The notes below the pieces were generated by a model. The model did no database searches. It saw only the letters and a list, made by a program, of their open reading frames with translations, and was not told where the DNA came from. Shown here in pieces: positions 35,079 through 44,452 of a DNA stretch of 64,000 nucleotides (positions within the stretch are counted from its first letter, which is position 1; every line of letters begins with the position of its first letter). The position numbers and the translations under genes are program-made. The DNA lies in assembly GCA_014138725.1 (NCBI GenBank), contig JACJID010000003.1, positions 868,001 to 932,000 of the forward strand, written 5' to 3'. Source of the stretch: Kutzneria viridogrisea (GTDB lineage: Bacteria > Actinomycetota > Actinomycetes > Mycobacteriales > Pseudonocardiaceae).

Positions 35079-36568
35079 CTCCTCGGCGGGTCGCGATCAT
35101 CGGGTACGGCATGGCCGGGGCCCGCCTGGCCGACCAGATCCGGCGGCACGACCCCACCGGCAGGCAGGTCTCGGTGACCATGGTCGGTGCCGAGCCGCAC
35201 CCCGGCTACAACCGGATCCTGCTGTCCAATGTGGTCGCCGGGTCCATGGGCATCGAGGACGTGCTGCTGCACCAACGGGATTGGGCCGAGCGCAACGCGG
35301 TGGACCTGCGGCTGGGCGTGTCGGCGATCGGCCTGGACACCGGCAGCCGCCAGGTGCGGCTCACCGGCGGGTCCACTGTGGACTACGACGACCTGGTGCT
35401 GGCCACCGGCAGCACGCCGTGGATCCCTCCCGTGCAGGGCCTGCTCGACGACCGGGGCTCGCTGGCCGAGGGCGTGGTGGCGTTCCGGGACCTCAACGAC
35501 TGTCGGCAGATCCTCGACTCGGCGCCGGTGGGCACGCCCGTGGCCGTGATCGGCGGTGGCCTGCTCGGCCTGGAGGCCGCGCGCGGGCTGACCGGCCGGG
35601 GCAACCCGGTGACGGTGGTGCACCAGGTCGGCCACCTGATGGAGCGCCAGCTCGACCCGCAGGCCGGCGCCGTGCTCGCCCGCGTGCTGCGGGACACCGG
35701 CATCGAGTTCCGCCTGGGCCGCACCGCCGCGAAGTACTCGGTGGGCAAGGGACTTGAGCTGGACGACGGGTCCACTGTGGAGGCTGGACTGGTGGTCGTC
35801 TCGGCGGGCACCCGCCCAGCCAGCGAACTGGCCTCGGCCGCCGGGCTGGACGTGGAACGCGGCGTGCTGATCGACGACGAGCTGCGCACCAGCGACCCGC
35901 ACGTGCGGGCCATCGGCGACTGCGCACGCCACCCCGGCACCGTGAGCGGGCTCGTGCAGCCCGCGTGGGAGCAGGCCGCGGTGCTCGCCGACCTGCTCAC
36001 CGGGGCCGAACCGAGCTCCCGCTACCTGGGCACGCAGGTCGTGACCAGGCTGAAGACCCGTGGCATCGACCTGGCCACCATGGGCGAGGTGCACGTGGAC
36101 ACCGACTGCACCGACGCCGAGGTCGTGCGCCTGGAGGACCCGGCACGCGGTCGCTACGCCAAGATCGTGCTGCGGGACGACCTGGTCACCGGGGCGATCG
36201 TGCTCGGCTCGCCGGACGCCGCCGCCACGATCACCCAACTGCACGACCGCGGGATTCCCGCACCCACCGACCGGATGGCTCTGCTGCTGGGGCGTGCCTT
36301 GCCCAGCGGCGTCGAGTCCGCCGGCGTCGAGGCAGACCCCGCAGCGCTCCCCGCCTCGACGCTGATCTGCCGCTGCAACACCGTGGACAAGGGACGCCTG
36401 GTCACCGCCTGGCGGTCCGGGGCACGCAGCGTCGAAGACCTGGTCACCGCGACCCGCGCGAGCACGGGCTGCGGCGGATGCAAGGCCGCCGTCGGTTCCC
36501 TGTGCGAGTGGCTCACCGACCAGACCCCCACCCCCGCAGAGAACCCGAGAAGTTGGGCAGCAACCTGA
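35075..36568 (+). CDS. FAD/NAD(P)H-dependent nitrate reductase electron-transfer protein with BFD-like [2Fe-2S] domain
   Basis: The protein has 497 residues. An FAD motif (RVAIIGYGMAGARLADQI), HPGYNRILLSNVVAG (NirB-like), an NAD(P)H motif (VAVIGGGLLGLEAARGL) and the FAD-closing RAIGDCA form a pyridine nucleotide-disulfide oxidoreductase fold. The C-terminus (about 435-485) has a BFD-like iron-sulfur pattern: LICRCNTV...STGCGGCK. This layout matches NasB-type electron donors to nitrate reductase. Sirohaem domains of nitrite reductase are absent, so it is not NirB itself. It overlaps the catalytic subunit by four bases. Confidence 0.88.
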   Translation: MTPRRVAIIGYGMAGARLADQIRRHDPTGRQVSVTMVGAEPHPGYNRILLSNVVAGSMGIEDVLLHQRDWAERNAVDLRLGVSAIGLDTGSRQVRLTGGSTVDYDDLVLATGSTPWIPPVQGLLDDRGSLAEGVVAFRDLNDCRQILDSAPVGTPVAVIGGGLLGLEAARGLTGRGNPVTVVHQVGHLMERQLDPQAGAVLARVLRDTGIEFRLGRTAAKYSVGKGLELDDGSTVEAGLVVVSAGTRPASELASAAGLDVERGVLIDDELRTSDPHVRAIGDCARHPGTVSGLVQPAWEQAAVLADLLTGAEPSSRYLGTQVVTRLKTRGIDLATMGEVHVDTDCTDAEVVRLEDPARGRYAKIVLRDDLVTGAIVLGSPDAAATITQLHDRGIPAPTDRMALLLGRALPSGVESAGVEADPAALPASTLICRCNTVDKGRLVTAWRSGARSVEDLVTATRASTGCGGCKAAVGSLCEWLTDQTPTPAENPRSWAAT

Positions 36569-36569
36569 C

Positions 36570-37958
36570 ATGACCACGCAGAGTCGAGTCGACGAAGTCA
36601 CGACCCCCGACCAGGCGCGCAGCGGCCGGAGCTGGATCCAGAAGTGGGATCCCGAGGACGAGGGTTTCTGGGCGGCGACCGGCAGGCGCATCGCCACCCG
36701 CAACCTGATCTTCTCCATCTTCTCCGAGCACATCGGCTTCTCGCTCTGGTCGATCTGGAGCGTGGTGGTGCTCTCGCTGCCCTCCGCGGGCTTCACCTTC
36801 TCCGTGGACCAGCTGTTCTGGCTGACCGCGCTGCCCAACCTGGTCGGCGCCACGATGCGGCTGCCCTACACCTTCGCGGTGCCCCGCTTCGGCGGTCGCA
36901 ACTGGACGATCATCAGTTCGGTGCTGCTGCTGGTGCCCTGCGCCCTGCTGACCGTGGCCGTGACCTCCCACGCCAGCTTCGGGTTCTTCCTGCTGGCCGC
37001 GGCCACCGCCGGTCTGGGCGGCGGCAACTTCGCCTCCTCGATGACCAACATCTCCTTCTTCTACCCGGACAAGCGCAAGGGCTTCGCGCTGGGCCTCAAC
37101 GCGGCGGGCGGCAACCTCGGCGCCGCCGTGGTGCAGCTGATCATCCCCGTGGTGATCTCCCTGGGCACCGGCAAGAACCTGGCCTACGCGGGCCTGTTCT
37201 ACATGCCCTTCGCGGTGGCCGCCGCGATCTGCGCCGCCTTCTTCATGAACAACCTGTCCGAGGCCAGGTCGGACTTCCCGGCACAGGCCGCCGCGGTCAA
37301 GCGCAGCCAGACCTGGATCATGTCCTTCCTCTACATCGGCACCTTCGGCTCGTTCATCGGCTTCTCCGCCGCGCTGCCGCTGCTGATCAAGACCCAGTTC
37401 CCCACCGTGCAGGGCACCTACTTCGCCTGGCTGGGCGCGCTGGTCGGCTCGCTGGCCCGGCCGATCGGCGGCTGGCTGTCCGACCGGATCGGCGGCAGCC
37501 GCGTCACGCTGTGGAACTTCGTGGTGATGGGCCTGGCCGCCGTCGTGGTGGTCACCGGTGAGCGCACCGGCAACTTCCCCCTGTTCTTCGGCGCGTTCCT
37601 GGTGCTGTTCGTGACCACCGGGGTGGGCAACGGCTCCACGTACCGCATGATCCCGGCGATCTTCGCCGCGCAGGCCAAGCGGGAGACCGCCGAGGGCGCG
37701 GACCTCACCGAGGCGGTGCGCCGCGCCAAGCGCGAGTCGGCCGCCGCGATCGGCATCGCCTCGGCCATCGGCGCGTTCGGCGGCTTCTTCGTCACCCGGA
37801 TCATCGCCAGCTCGGTGGCCGCCACCAAGGTCGCCGACAACGCCTTCTACGGGTTCATCGCCTTCTACGCCGTGTGCTTCGCCGTGACCTGGTGGTGCTA
37901 CCTGCGCCGCAGCTTCGCCGTCACCAAGCTGCCCAGCCTGGCCACCGCCAAGGTCTGA
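36570..37958 (+). CDS. NarK/NasA-type nitrate/nitrite MFS transporter
   Basis: The protein has 462 residues with about 12 membrane helices. Nitrate-porter signatures are GLGGGNFASSMTNISFFYP and KGFALGLNAAGGNLGAAV in helix 5 and RPIGGWLSDRIGG and TTGVGNGSTYRMIP in the second half. It probably imports nitrate for the reductase encoded just upstream (one-base gap after the stop). A strong hairpin follows, ending the operon. No nirBD is present here. Confidence 0.93.
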   Translation: MTTQSRVDEVTTPDQARSGRSWIQKWDPEDEGFWAATGRRIATRNLIFSIFSEHIGFSLWSIWSVVVLSLPSAGFTFSVDQLFWLTALPNLVGATMRLPYTFAVPRFGGRNWTIISSVLLLVPCALLTVAVTSHASFGFFLLAAATAGLGGGNFASSMTNISFFYPDKRKGFALGLNAAGGNLGAAVVQLIIPVVISLGTGKNLAYAGLFYMPFAVAAAICAAFFMNNLSEARSDFPAQAAAVKRSQTWIMSFLYIGTFGSFIGFSAALPLLIKTQFPTVQGTYFAWLGALVGSLARPIGGWLSDRIGGSRVTLWNFVVMGLAAVVVVTGERTGNFPLFFGAFLVLFVTTGVGNGSTYRMIPAIFAAQAKRETAEGADLTEAVRRAKRESAAAIGIASAIGAFGGFFVTRIIASSVAATKVADNAFYGFIAFYAVCFAVTWWCYLRRSFAVTKLPSLATAKV

Positions 37959-37967
37959 GCCGCTGTC

Positions 37968-38001
37968 GGGGGCCGTGCACCCGGTGTGGTGCACGGCCCC
38001 C
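37968..38001. terminator. Bidirectional terminator between narK-type and subtilase genes
   Basis: A perfect 14-base inverted repeat (GGGGGCCGTGCACC / GGTGCACGGCCCCC) with a six-base loop lies between two convergent genes, 9 bases after one stop and 5 bases before the other. Confidence 0.8.
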
Positions 38002-38006
38002 GCTGC

Positions 38007-39806
38007 TCAGCTGACCGTCAGCGTGTAGTCCGCGCTGCCGGTCTTGCCCGCGCTGTCCGTGGCCGTCACGGTGATCTTGTACGTGCCCGCGCCGAACGGC
38101 GCCAGCACCTGCATGGTCGAGCTGCCGCCGCTGCTCACCGACTGCGGGTTGAACCAGGGCTTGAACTGCACCCCGCTCGCGTCCAGGGTCAGGCTGCCCG
38201 TGCCGCCGCTGGCTGTCACCGTGACCGACACGAAGTTGCCCGCCCGCGCACTGCCGCTGCCCGGCGAGAGCGCCACCTTCACCTCACCGGCCGGAGGTGC
38301 CGGATCGGCCACGGTGAGCGTGAGGACCGCCGTCTTCTGCGTGCCGCCCGCCGCGGTCGCCGTGATCGTCAGCCGGTAGTCCCCCTTGGCCGTGCCGGTT
38401 CCCGTCCGCACCGCCAGCTTCGCGCTCTGCCCGGTGTTGATGCTGGCCGGGTCGAAGCTCGTCTTCGCGCCCTCCGGAGCCCCCGCCACGGTCAGGTCCA
38501 CCTTCTCGGCGCCCTGGTTGCCCGCCGTGCTGCTGACCGTGGCCGTGGCCGTCTCCCCCGGCGCGACCTTGGCCGTCGCGGGGTCCACGCTGATCGCGAA
38601 CTTGCCGTCCGGCGGCTGCGGTCCGCCGATGAACCCGGTGTACAGCAACTTGTTCGGCGAGCCCGAACCCGGATTGCCCACCACCCCGCTGGTCGCGTTG
38701 TCCACCAGGGCGTCACGGACCTGCTGCGGGGTCGCGTTCGGGTTGGCCGTCAGGTACAGGACCACAGCGCCCGCCACGTGCGGGGTCGCCATCGAGGTAC
38801 CGCTCATGTTCGAGGTGCTGCCGTCCTGCAACCCCAGGGAGGTCACGTTGTCCCCAGGCGCGAACAGGTCCAGGCAACTGCCGTAGTTGGAGTAACTCGC
38901 CCGCCCGTCGCCGCTCCCGGTGGCGCCCACCGTGATCGCCTCCGGCACCCGCCCCGGGCTGACCTGGCAGCCGTCCTTGTTGTCGTTGCCCGCGGCCACC
39001 GCGTAGTTGAAGCCGGCCGCCACCGACTTCTTCAGCGCCTCGTCGCCGACACCGACCTGGTCCATGCCCAGGCTCATGTTCACCACGCCCGGCTTCACGC
39101 CGTTCTTGGTCACCCAGTCCATGGCGTCCACCGCCGCCGAGTCGGGACCGGTGTTGCCGCAGTTCACCCCGAGTGCGCGCAGCATGACCACCTTGGTCTT
39201 CTTCGCCACCCCGTAGGTCTTGCTCGCGATCGTGCCCGACACGTGGTTGCCGTGCCCGAAGCAGTCCTCGCCGTTGTGCCCGTCGTTGATGAAGTCCGCG
39301 CCCACGCTGGCCCGGCCCCCGAACTCCGGGTTGTCCTTCTTGATGCCCGAGTCGATCACGTACGCCGTCGCGCCCTCACCGCCGTTGGCGTAGCTGTACT
39401 TCTTGTCCAGCGGCAGGTTCTGCTGGTCGATCCGGTCCAGGCCCCAGGTCGGGTTGTTCTGGGTGTCCAGCGCCGTGGCCGTGCCGTCCTCGTAGACCGT
39501 GCGCACCGCGGGGTCCGCCGCCAGCCTGCGCGCCTGCTGGGCCGTCAGGTGCCTGGCCGAGAAGCCGTGGATCGTCGCCGAGTACGTCGACCGCACCTCG
39601 CCGCCGTAGCGCTGCGCCAGCGTGCTCGCCGCCGCGAATGGCTGGGCATGGGCCTGGTCCTTCAGCACCACGATGTACTGATCGCCGAAGTGCTGTTTCG
39701 CGGGCACCACGGCGCCCTCCGGCTGCGCCGCGGCGGCCGTCGCCGCCCCGGTCACCGCCAAGCCGGCCGCCAGCACCACGGCCGACAGCCTGTGCCTCCA
39801 GGTCAT
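38007..39806 (-). CDS. Secreted subtilisin-like serine protease (S8) with inhibitor_I9 propeptide
   Basis: The protein has 599 residues from the ATG at 39806 (GGAAGGA eight bases upstream). Signal peptide about 1-27; I9 propeptide (QYIVVLKDQAHAQPF...YSATIHGFSARHL); S8 domain with catalytic Asp (AYVIDSGI), His (CFGHGNHVSGT) and Ser (SGTSMATPHVAGAVVLY). After about residue 395 come two or three Ig-like tandem domains (FAISVDPATAKVAPGETATATV and VKVALSPGSGSARAGNFVSVTV) likely for substrate or surface binding. All catalytic residues are present. A possible partner of the SSI inhibitor at 0.7-1.1 kb. Confidence 0.94.
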   Translation of the reverse strand: MTWRHRLSAVVLAAGLAVTGAATAAAAQPEGAVVPAKQHFGDQYIVVLKDQAHAQPFAAASTLAQRYGGEVRSTYSATIHGFSARHLTAQQARRLAADPAVRTVYEDGTATALDTQNNPTWGLDRIDQQNLPLDKKYSYANGGEGATAYVIDSGIKKDNPEFGGRASVGADFINDGHNGEDCFGHGNHVSGTIASKTYGVAKKTKVVMLRALGVNCGNTGPDSAAVDAMDWVTKNGVKPGVVNMSLGMDQVGVGDEALKKSVAAGFNYAVAAGNDNKDGCQVSPGRVPEAITVGATGSGDGRASYSNYGSCLDLFAPGDNVTSLGLQDGSTSNMSGTSMATPHVAGAVVLYLTANPNATPQQVRDALVDNATSGVVGNPGSGSPNKLLYTGFIGGPQPPDGKFAISVDPATAKVAPGETATATVSSTAGNQGAEKVDLTVAGAPEGAKTSFDPASINTGQSAKLAVRTGTGTAKGDYRLTITATAAGGTQKTAVLTLTVADPAPPAGEVKVALSPGSGSARAGNFVSVTVTASGGTGSLTLDASGVQFKPWFNPQSVSSGGSSTMQVLAPFGAGTYKITVTATDSAGKTGSADYTLTVS

Positions 39807-39968
39807 CGTCAATCCTTCCGGCAGGGAATCACTTGGGTCCAGCCTGGAGTCGGACAATCCCGGCACACAACACGTACAGGTACGCAACTAATTGACAATT
39901 GCCCTCTACTTAACTAGAGGTCCAAAACTGTTTTTCCTTCCAGGGAAAGGAATTCGGCCCGCGATCTG

Positions 39969-42887
39969 TCACCGGCACGGCGGCTGATAGGGCAGTCCGG
40001 GGAAGTACTGGTTCCACTGGGTGGCGGACACCGTGGGGTGCGCGATCGCGCACACCGTGCCCTCCAACCGGGTGCTGTCGCTCTCCCACAGCCGCACGGT
40101 GTGGTCGTCGCTGGCGGAGGCCAGGGTCTGCCCGTCGGGGGCGAAGGCAACCGCCTCGACCGTGCCGGTGTGGCCCATCAGTACGGAGCTCGGTCTGGGG
40201 TGCCCGGGGTCACTGAGGTCCCACAGCCGCACGGTGTGGTCATTGCTGGCAGAGGCCAGGGTGTGGCCCACCGGGCTGAAGGCCACGGCGTCGACGACGT
40301 CGGTGTGGCCGGTGATCGTGGACAGCAGCGACGGGTGGCGCAGGTCGCTGACGTCCCACAACTTCACCGTGTGGTCGTCACTGCCGGTGGCCACGCTGCG
40401 GCCGTCCGGGCTGAACTCGACGGTGGCCACGAAGTCCCCGTGCCCGACCAGCGAGGACAGCTCCACCGGACGTCTCGGGGTGCTGACGTCCCACAACTTG
40501 ACGGTGTGGTCGTCACTGCTGGTCGCCAGGGTCCGGCCGTCCGGGCTGAAACGCACCGACTTGACGTTGAGCGCGTGCCCGGTCAGCGTGGCCAACTCGG
40601 TGGCGTGCGCCGGATCGCTGACGTCCCACAACCTGGCGGTGTGGTCGTAGCTGCCGGTGGCCAGCGTGCGGCCGTCCGGGCTGAACATCATCGAGAAGAC
40701 CAGGTCGCCGTGCCCGGTCAGGGTGCGGAGCAGGACGGGGTGGCGCGGGTCGCCAACCTCCCACAGCCGGACGCTGTGGTCCCGGCAGCCGGTGGCCAGC
40801 AACCGGCCGTCCCTGCTGAACGCCACCGAGGCGATCACGTCGGTCTGCCCGGCGAGGGTGGACAGCACGGTGGCTCGCTGGCGATCGCTGACCGACCACA
40901 GCTTGACCGTGTGGTCCAGGCTGCCAGTGGCCAGGACACGGCCGTCCGTGCGCCACGTCACCGAACTGACGCCCTGGGCGTGCCCGACCACCGGCACCGA
41001 CAGGGTGCTCACCAGCGCGTCGCGGGTCTTCGCGGAGGGGGCCAGCCGGTAGGCGCCCAGGCTCAGCTGCGCGGCCAGCCCCCGCTCGCCCGCGGGCAGC
41101 GCGACGGCCTCCTGGGCGACCTTCTCGGCCAGGGCGGAGTTGCGCTGCTCGGCGATGGCCTGCTCGGCCCGCACGGTGAGCACGCTGGTCGTGGTGGTCA
41201 GGCACAGCATCGCGACCAGCGCCCCGATCAGCAGGTACAGCCGCCGGGCCTGGCGGCGGACGGCCGTGCGCTCGGCGTCCCACGCCGCGACGCTGTTCTC
41301 CAGGAAGGCCCGCTCCCGCGAGGTGAGCACGGTCTCGGGGCTGGCCACCAGGTGGCGCACCAGGGCCAACCGGTTGCCGCGGTAGAGCACGTCCGGGTCC
41401 CGGTCCAGCGACTCCCACACGGCGCTGGACTCGGTGAGCTGGCGGTGCAGGCGCAGCGCAGCCCGGTCCTCCGCCAACCGCTGCCGCAGCAACGGCCAGC
41501 AGTGGATCAGCGCCTCGTGCGAGACCTCCAGCACGTCCCGGTCCGCGGTCACCAGCCGGGCCCGCACGAGCGTCTCCAGCACCGCACTGGTCTCGGGGTG
41601 GTCCAGGTCCAGCTCGGCGGCACCCAGCCTGCGCTTGCCGTCCCTCGACTCGCCCTGCCCCAACTCCACCAGCCGCAGCAGCAGGTGCAGCGCACGCTCC
41701 CGCTGGTCCGGGGACAGCTCGGCGTAGACGGCGTCAGCGGTGCGGGTGACCACACCGGCGATGCCGCCCGCGGCCGTGTACCCGGCGAGGGTCACCACGT
41801 TGCCGCGGCGCCCGCCCCAGGTCTGCGCCATCGCCTGCGAGACCAGGGGCAGCACACCGGGTCGATCGGCGGCGTCGGCGACCACCCTGGACACCAGCGC
41901 GGTCTCCACCCGGCAGCCCACCTGCCCCGCCGGCTTGCTGACGGCCAGCCGCATCTCCTCGGCGGTCATCGGCCCCACCCGCACCTGGTGCTCGCGCAGC
42001 ACCTCGGACAGCACCGGGTCCTCGGCGGCACACCGCTCGGCGAAGTCCCCGCGCAGACCGAGCACCACCCGGACCCTGCTGTTGGCCGCCCGCACCGCCT
42101 CGGACAGCAGCCGCAGGAACCGCGCGCGCTCGTCCGCGTCCTGGCAGCGGCTGAACAGCTCCTCGAACTGGTCGACCACCAGCAGCAACTCCTGCCCGGC
42201 CCGGCGGTCGGCCGCCAACTGCAGTGCGGTCAGGTGCAACGCCGTCAGGTGCAACGCCCTGGGGTCGGCCCGCAACTCGGTGAGCACCTCCCTGGGCGAG
42301 CGGTGCACCAGCGCCGCCAACTGGGTCGCGCACTCCTCCAGCGGATGCGAGCCCGGCGCCAGCACCACGACCAGGTCGCTGGGCACCCCGTCCAGCCGAG
42401 CGGCGCGCGCCCGGTGCACCAGACCTGCCCGCAGCAGTGAGGTCTTACCGGATCCAGACGGCCCGACAACGGCGACGAGCCGATTTTCTGAGACCTTCTC
42501 GCACAGGGAGTCGACAATTCCCTCTCGCCCGAAGAACAGGTCCGCGTCCTCCACCCGGAATGCGGCCGGACCGACATAGGGCGGTGTGGCGTCCGACTCC
42601 TGTTCGAGGCTGCGCTGCGCCCGGATCTCCTCGGATACCTGGTGCCAGCGCTGCTCCCAACGGGTGGGATCCCCGCCACACGCCTGAACGTAGGCCACGG
42701 TCACCGCCAGGCTCGGCAGTTTCCGCCCTCCGGCGGCGTCGGAGAGCGCCCCCGTGGAGTAGTGGGCCCGCCTGCTGAGCTCCCGATACGCCGGGTTGCC
42801 CGCGGACTTCCGGAGTTCGCGCAGGTCAGACGCGAACCTCACGATCGGGTTGTCCACTGTGCCCAGTGGTCGTTCCTTACCTGCCAT
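39969..42887 (-). CDS. XRE-STAND ATPase with seven WD40 repeats
   Basis: The protein has 972 residues from the ATG at 42887 (GGGGGAAG upstream). An N-terminal XRE-like HTH (about 10-65) includes YRELSRRAHYSTGALSDAAGG. A novel-STAND NTPase follows with FFGREGIVDSL, Walker A VVGPSGSGKTSLLRAG (about 142) and Walker B ELLLVVDQFEELF. A membrane helix (LYLLIGALVAMLCLTTTT) sits near 545-565. Seven WD40 repeats (about 650-960) each end in DHTVKLW-type strands. These sensors switch on ligand binding by ATP-driven assembly. It is divergent from the biosynthetic operon and may regulate it. The 281-base spacer 42888-43168 holds both promoters; no clear boxes were assigned. Confidence 0.9.
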   Translation of the reverse strand: MAGKERPLGTVDNPIVRFASDLRELRKSAGNPAYRELSRRAHYSTGALSDAAGGRKLPSLAVTVAYVQACGGDPTRWEQRWHQVSEEIRAQRSLEQESDATPPYVGPAAFRVEDADLFFGREGIVDSLCEKVSENRLVAVVGPSGSGKTSLLRAGLVHRARAARLDGVPSDLVVVLAPGSHPLEECATQLAALVHRSPREVLTELRADPRALHLTALHLTALQLAADRRAGQELLLVVDQFEELFSRCQDADERARFLRLLSEAVRAANSRVRVVLGLRGDFAERCAAEDPVLSEVLREHQVRVGPMTAEEMRLAVSKPAGQVGCRVETALVSRVVADAADRPGVLPLVSQAMAQTWGGRRGNVVTLAGYTAAGGIAGVVTRTADAVYAELSPDQRERALHLLLRLVELGQGESRDGKRRLGAAELDLDHPETSAVLETLVRARLVTADRDVLEVSHEALIHCWPLLRQRLAEDRAALRLHRQLTESSAVWESLDRDPDVLYRGNRLALVRHLVASPETVLTSRERAFLENSVAAWDAERTAVRRQARRLYLLIGALVAMLCLTTTTSVLTVRAEQAIAEQRNSALAEKVAQEAVALPAGERGLAAQLSLGAYRLAPSAKTRDALVSTLSVPVVGHAQGVSSVTWRTDGRVLATGSLDHTVKLWSVSDRQRATVLSTLAGQTDVIASVAFSRDGRLLATGCRDHSVRLWEVGDPRHPVLLRTLTGHGDLVFSMMFSPDGRTLATGSYDHTARLWDVSDPAHATELATLTGHALNVKSVRFSPDGRTLATSSDDHTVKLWDVSTPRRPVELSSLVGHGDFVATVEFSPDGRSVATGSDDHTVKLWDVSDLRHPSLLSTITGHTDVVDAVAFSPVGHTLASASNDHTVRLWDLSDPGHPRPSSVLMGHTGTVEAVAFAPDGQTLASASDDHTVRLWESDSTRLEGTVCAIAHPTVSATQWNQYFPGLPYQPPCR
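42229..42258 (-). repeat. 15-bp tandem duplication inside the STAND gene
   Basis: GTCAGGTGCAACGCC occurs twice in direct contact, with a partial third copy on its left side (gcggtcaggtgcaac). In the protein it gives the repeat ALHLTALHLTALQLA between Walker A and B. The in-frame length keeps the reading frame intact. Confidence 0.7.
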
Positions 42888-43168
42888 CCTGCTTCCCCCC
42901 AGTGAGCAGTGCGGTCGGTTGTTCACAGTATGTCGTTCAGCGATCGCGCACGGGTACTGAACGACCCCGATGGACTAGACCTGAGGCAGGGCAGCGGTCC
43001 ACGACACCGCCGCCTCCCGAACCTGCAGACGGCCGCCGCGAGAACTCGCGACGACGCCAACCGAGAAGTGGATCAACGGTTCATGATGTTTCCACGTGCG
43101 ACCCGGGACTGCGCCCCGCCGAGGATTTCCGACACGTTCTCCGACCTTTTCTCAGGAGCGGTGCAGAC

Positions 43169-44386
43169 GTGCTGAAGCTGCCCAAGGCGTTCTGGCTGCT
43201 CTTCCTCGGACAAACGCTCAACCGCATTGGCCTGCTGGTTCCCGCATTCCTCGTGCTGTACCTGGAGGAGGGCAGGCTCGCGGACCCGTCGAGCACTCCC
43301 GTCGTGCTCGGACTGTTCGGCGCGGGCGTGGTCTCGGCCGGTCTGGTCGGCGGCGTGATCGCCGACATCATCGGCGCCCGGCGCACCATCATGGGTGCGC
43401 AGGTGGCCTGTGTGCTGGTCTCGGTGGCGATGATCTTCTCCACCAACATCTACCTGATCGGGCTGTTCGCGCTGATCGGCGGATTCCTCTCCGCTGTGCA
43501 CCGCCCGGCGGGCGCGGGACTCGTGGCCGCGCTGGTGCCCCAGGAGAACTTCTCCCGCGCCTACAGCATGTTGCACGTGGGCTTCAACGTCGGCGCCTCA
43601 CTGGGCCCGGTGCTCTCCGGCTTCCTGCTCGCGGCGTACCCGCCGGCGCTGTTCATCGCCTGGTCGGTCTCCAGCCTGCTGTACCTGCTGCTGATGCGCG
43701 CGGTGCCCAAGGACATCGCCGTGCCGCTGCGCGGCGGGGACCAGCCCTGGACGGTGGGCCGGGCCCTGCGCGGGGTGGTGGAGCCCTTCCGCAACCCGGT
43801 GCTGTTCGCCTACCTGCTGCTGTCCTTCCTGCTCGCCTGCATCTACCTGCAGGCTGGGTCGGCGCTGCCGCTGCACATGGCCTCGGTGGGGCTCAACCCC
43901 GAGCAGATCGGCCTGGTGCTCGCGGTCAACGCCGTGCTGATGGTGGGCCTGTTGCCCTTCGTGCCCAAGCTGACCGCCCGCATGGGTGAGAGCGCGCCGA
44001 TGGCGCTGGGCAGCCTGCTGGTCGGCCTCGGCTTCGGCCTCAACGCCCTGGCCACCAACATGAGCTGGTTCGCGGTGGCCGTGGTGATCTGGACCGTCGG
44101 CGAGGTGGTCTACGTGCCGATGGCCGCGACCTTCCTGGCCCGCCGGGCCCCGGCCAGGCTCACCAGCACCTACCAGGGCTCGTTCTTCTTCGCCTGGAAC
44201 CTCGGGCTGATCGCGGGCGGCCCGCTGGGCATCGTCTCCGCGCGGGAGTTCAGCTACAGCGCGCTGTGGCTGGGCACGATGGTGCTCGGCCTGCTCGTCG
44301 CGATCGGCTTCGCGCTGCTGCCCAAGCTGCCCGGTTACTCGGTGCTGCCCGCCCAGGTGCCCGCTGAGGACACCGCTGCCGCCTGA
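43169..44386 (+). CDS. MFS exporter, first gene of the putative biosynthetic cluster
   Basis: The protein has 405 residues from GTG 43169 (AGGAG 10 bases upstream); the longer frame upstream has no membrane-protein character. About 12 helices, with motif A-like GLVGGVIADIIGARRTI and HRPAGAGLVAALVP. It resembles the 12-TM drug-efflux branch. As the first gene before ligases and tailoring enzymes it probably exports the product and gives self-resistance. It ends 66 bases before the ATP-grasp gene. Confidence 0.85.
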   Translation: MLKLPKAFWLLFLGQTLNRIGLLVPAFLVLYLEEGRLADPSSTPVVLGLFGAGVVSAGLVGGVIADIIGARRTIMGAQVACVLVSVAMIFSTNIYLIGLFALIGGFLSAVHRPAGAGLVAALVPQENFSRAYSMLHVGFNVGASLGPVLSGFLLAAYPPALFIAWSVSSLLYLLLMRAVPKDIAVPLRGGDQPWTVGRALRGVVEPFRNPVLFAYLLLSFLLACIYLQAGSALPLHMASVGLNPEQIGLVLAVNAVLMVGLLPFVPKLTARMGESAPMALGSLLVGLGFGLNALATNMSWFAVAVVIWTVGEVVYVPMAATFLARRAPARLTSTYQGSFFFAWNLGLIAGGPLGIVSAREFSYSALWLGTMVLGLLVAIGFALLPKLPGYSVLPAQVPAEDTAAA

Positions 44387-44452
44387 GGGTTCGTCCTGCC
44401 TCGGCAGCACGCAGAACACACACCTGCCCAACGCTGATCAGAAAGCAGTGCG

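Noticed and set aside
732-39806. SSI inhibitor and S8 protease as a dedicated pair
   Set aside because: They lie about 37 kb apart with no shared control sequence; secreted subtilases and inhibitors are both common in actinomycetes.
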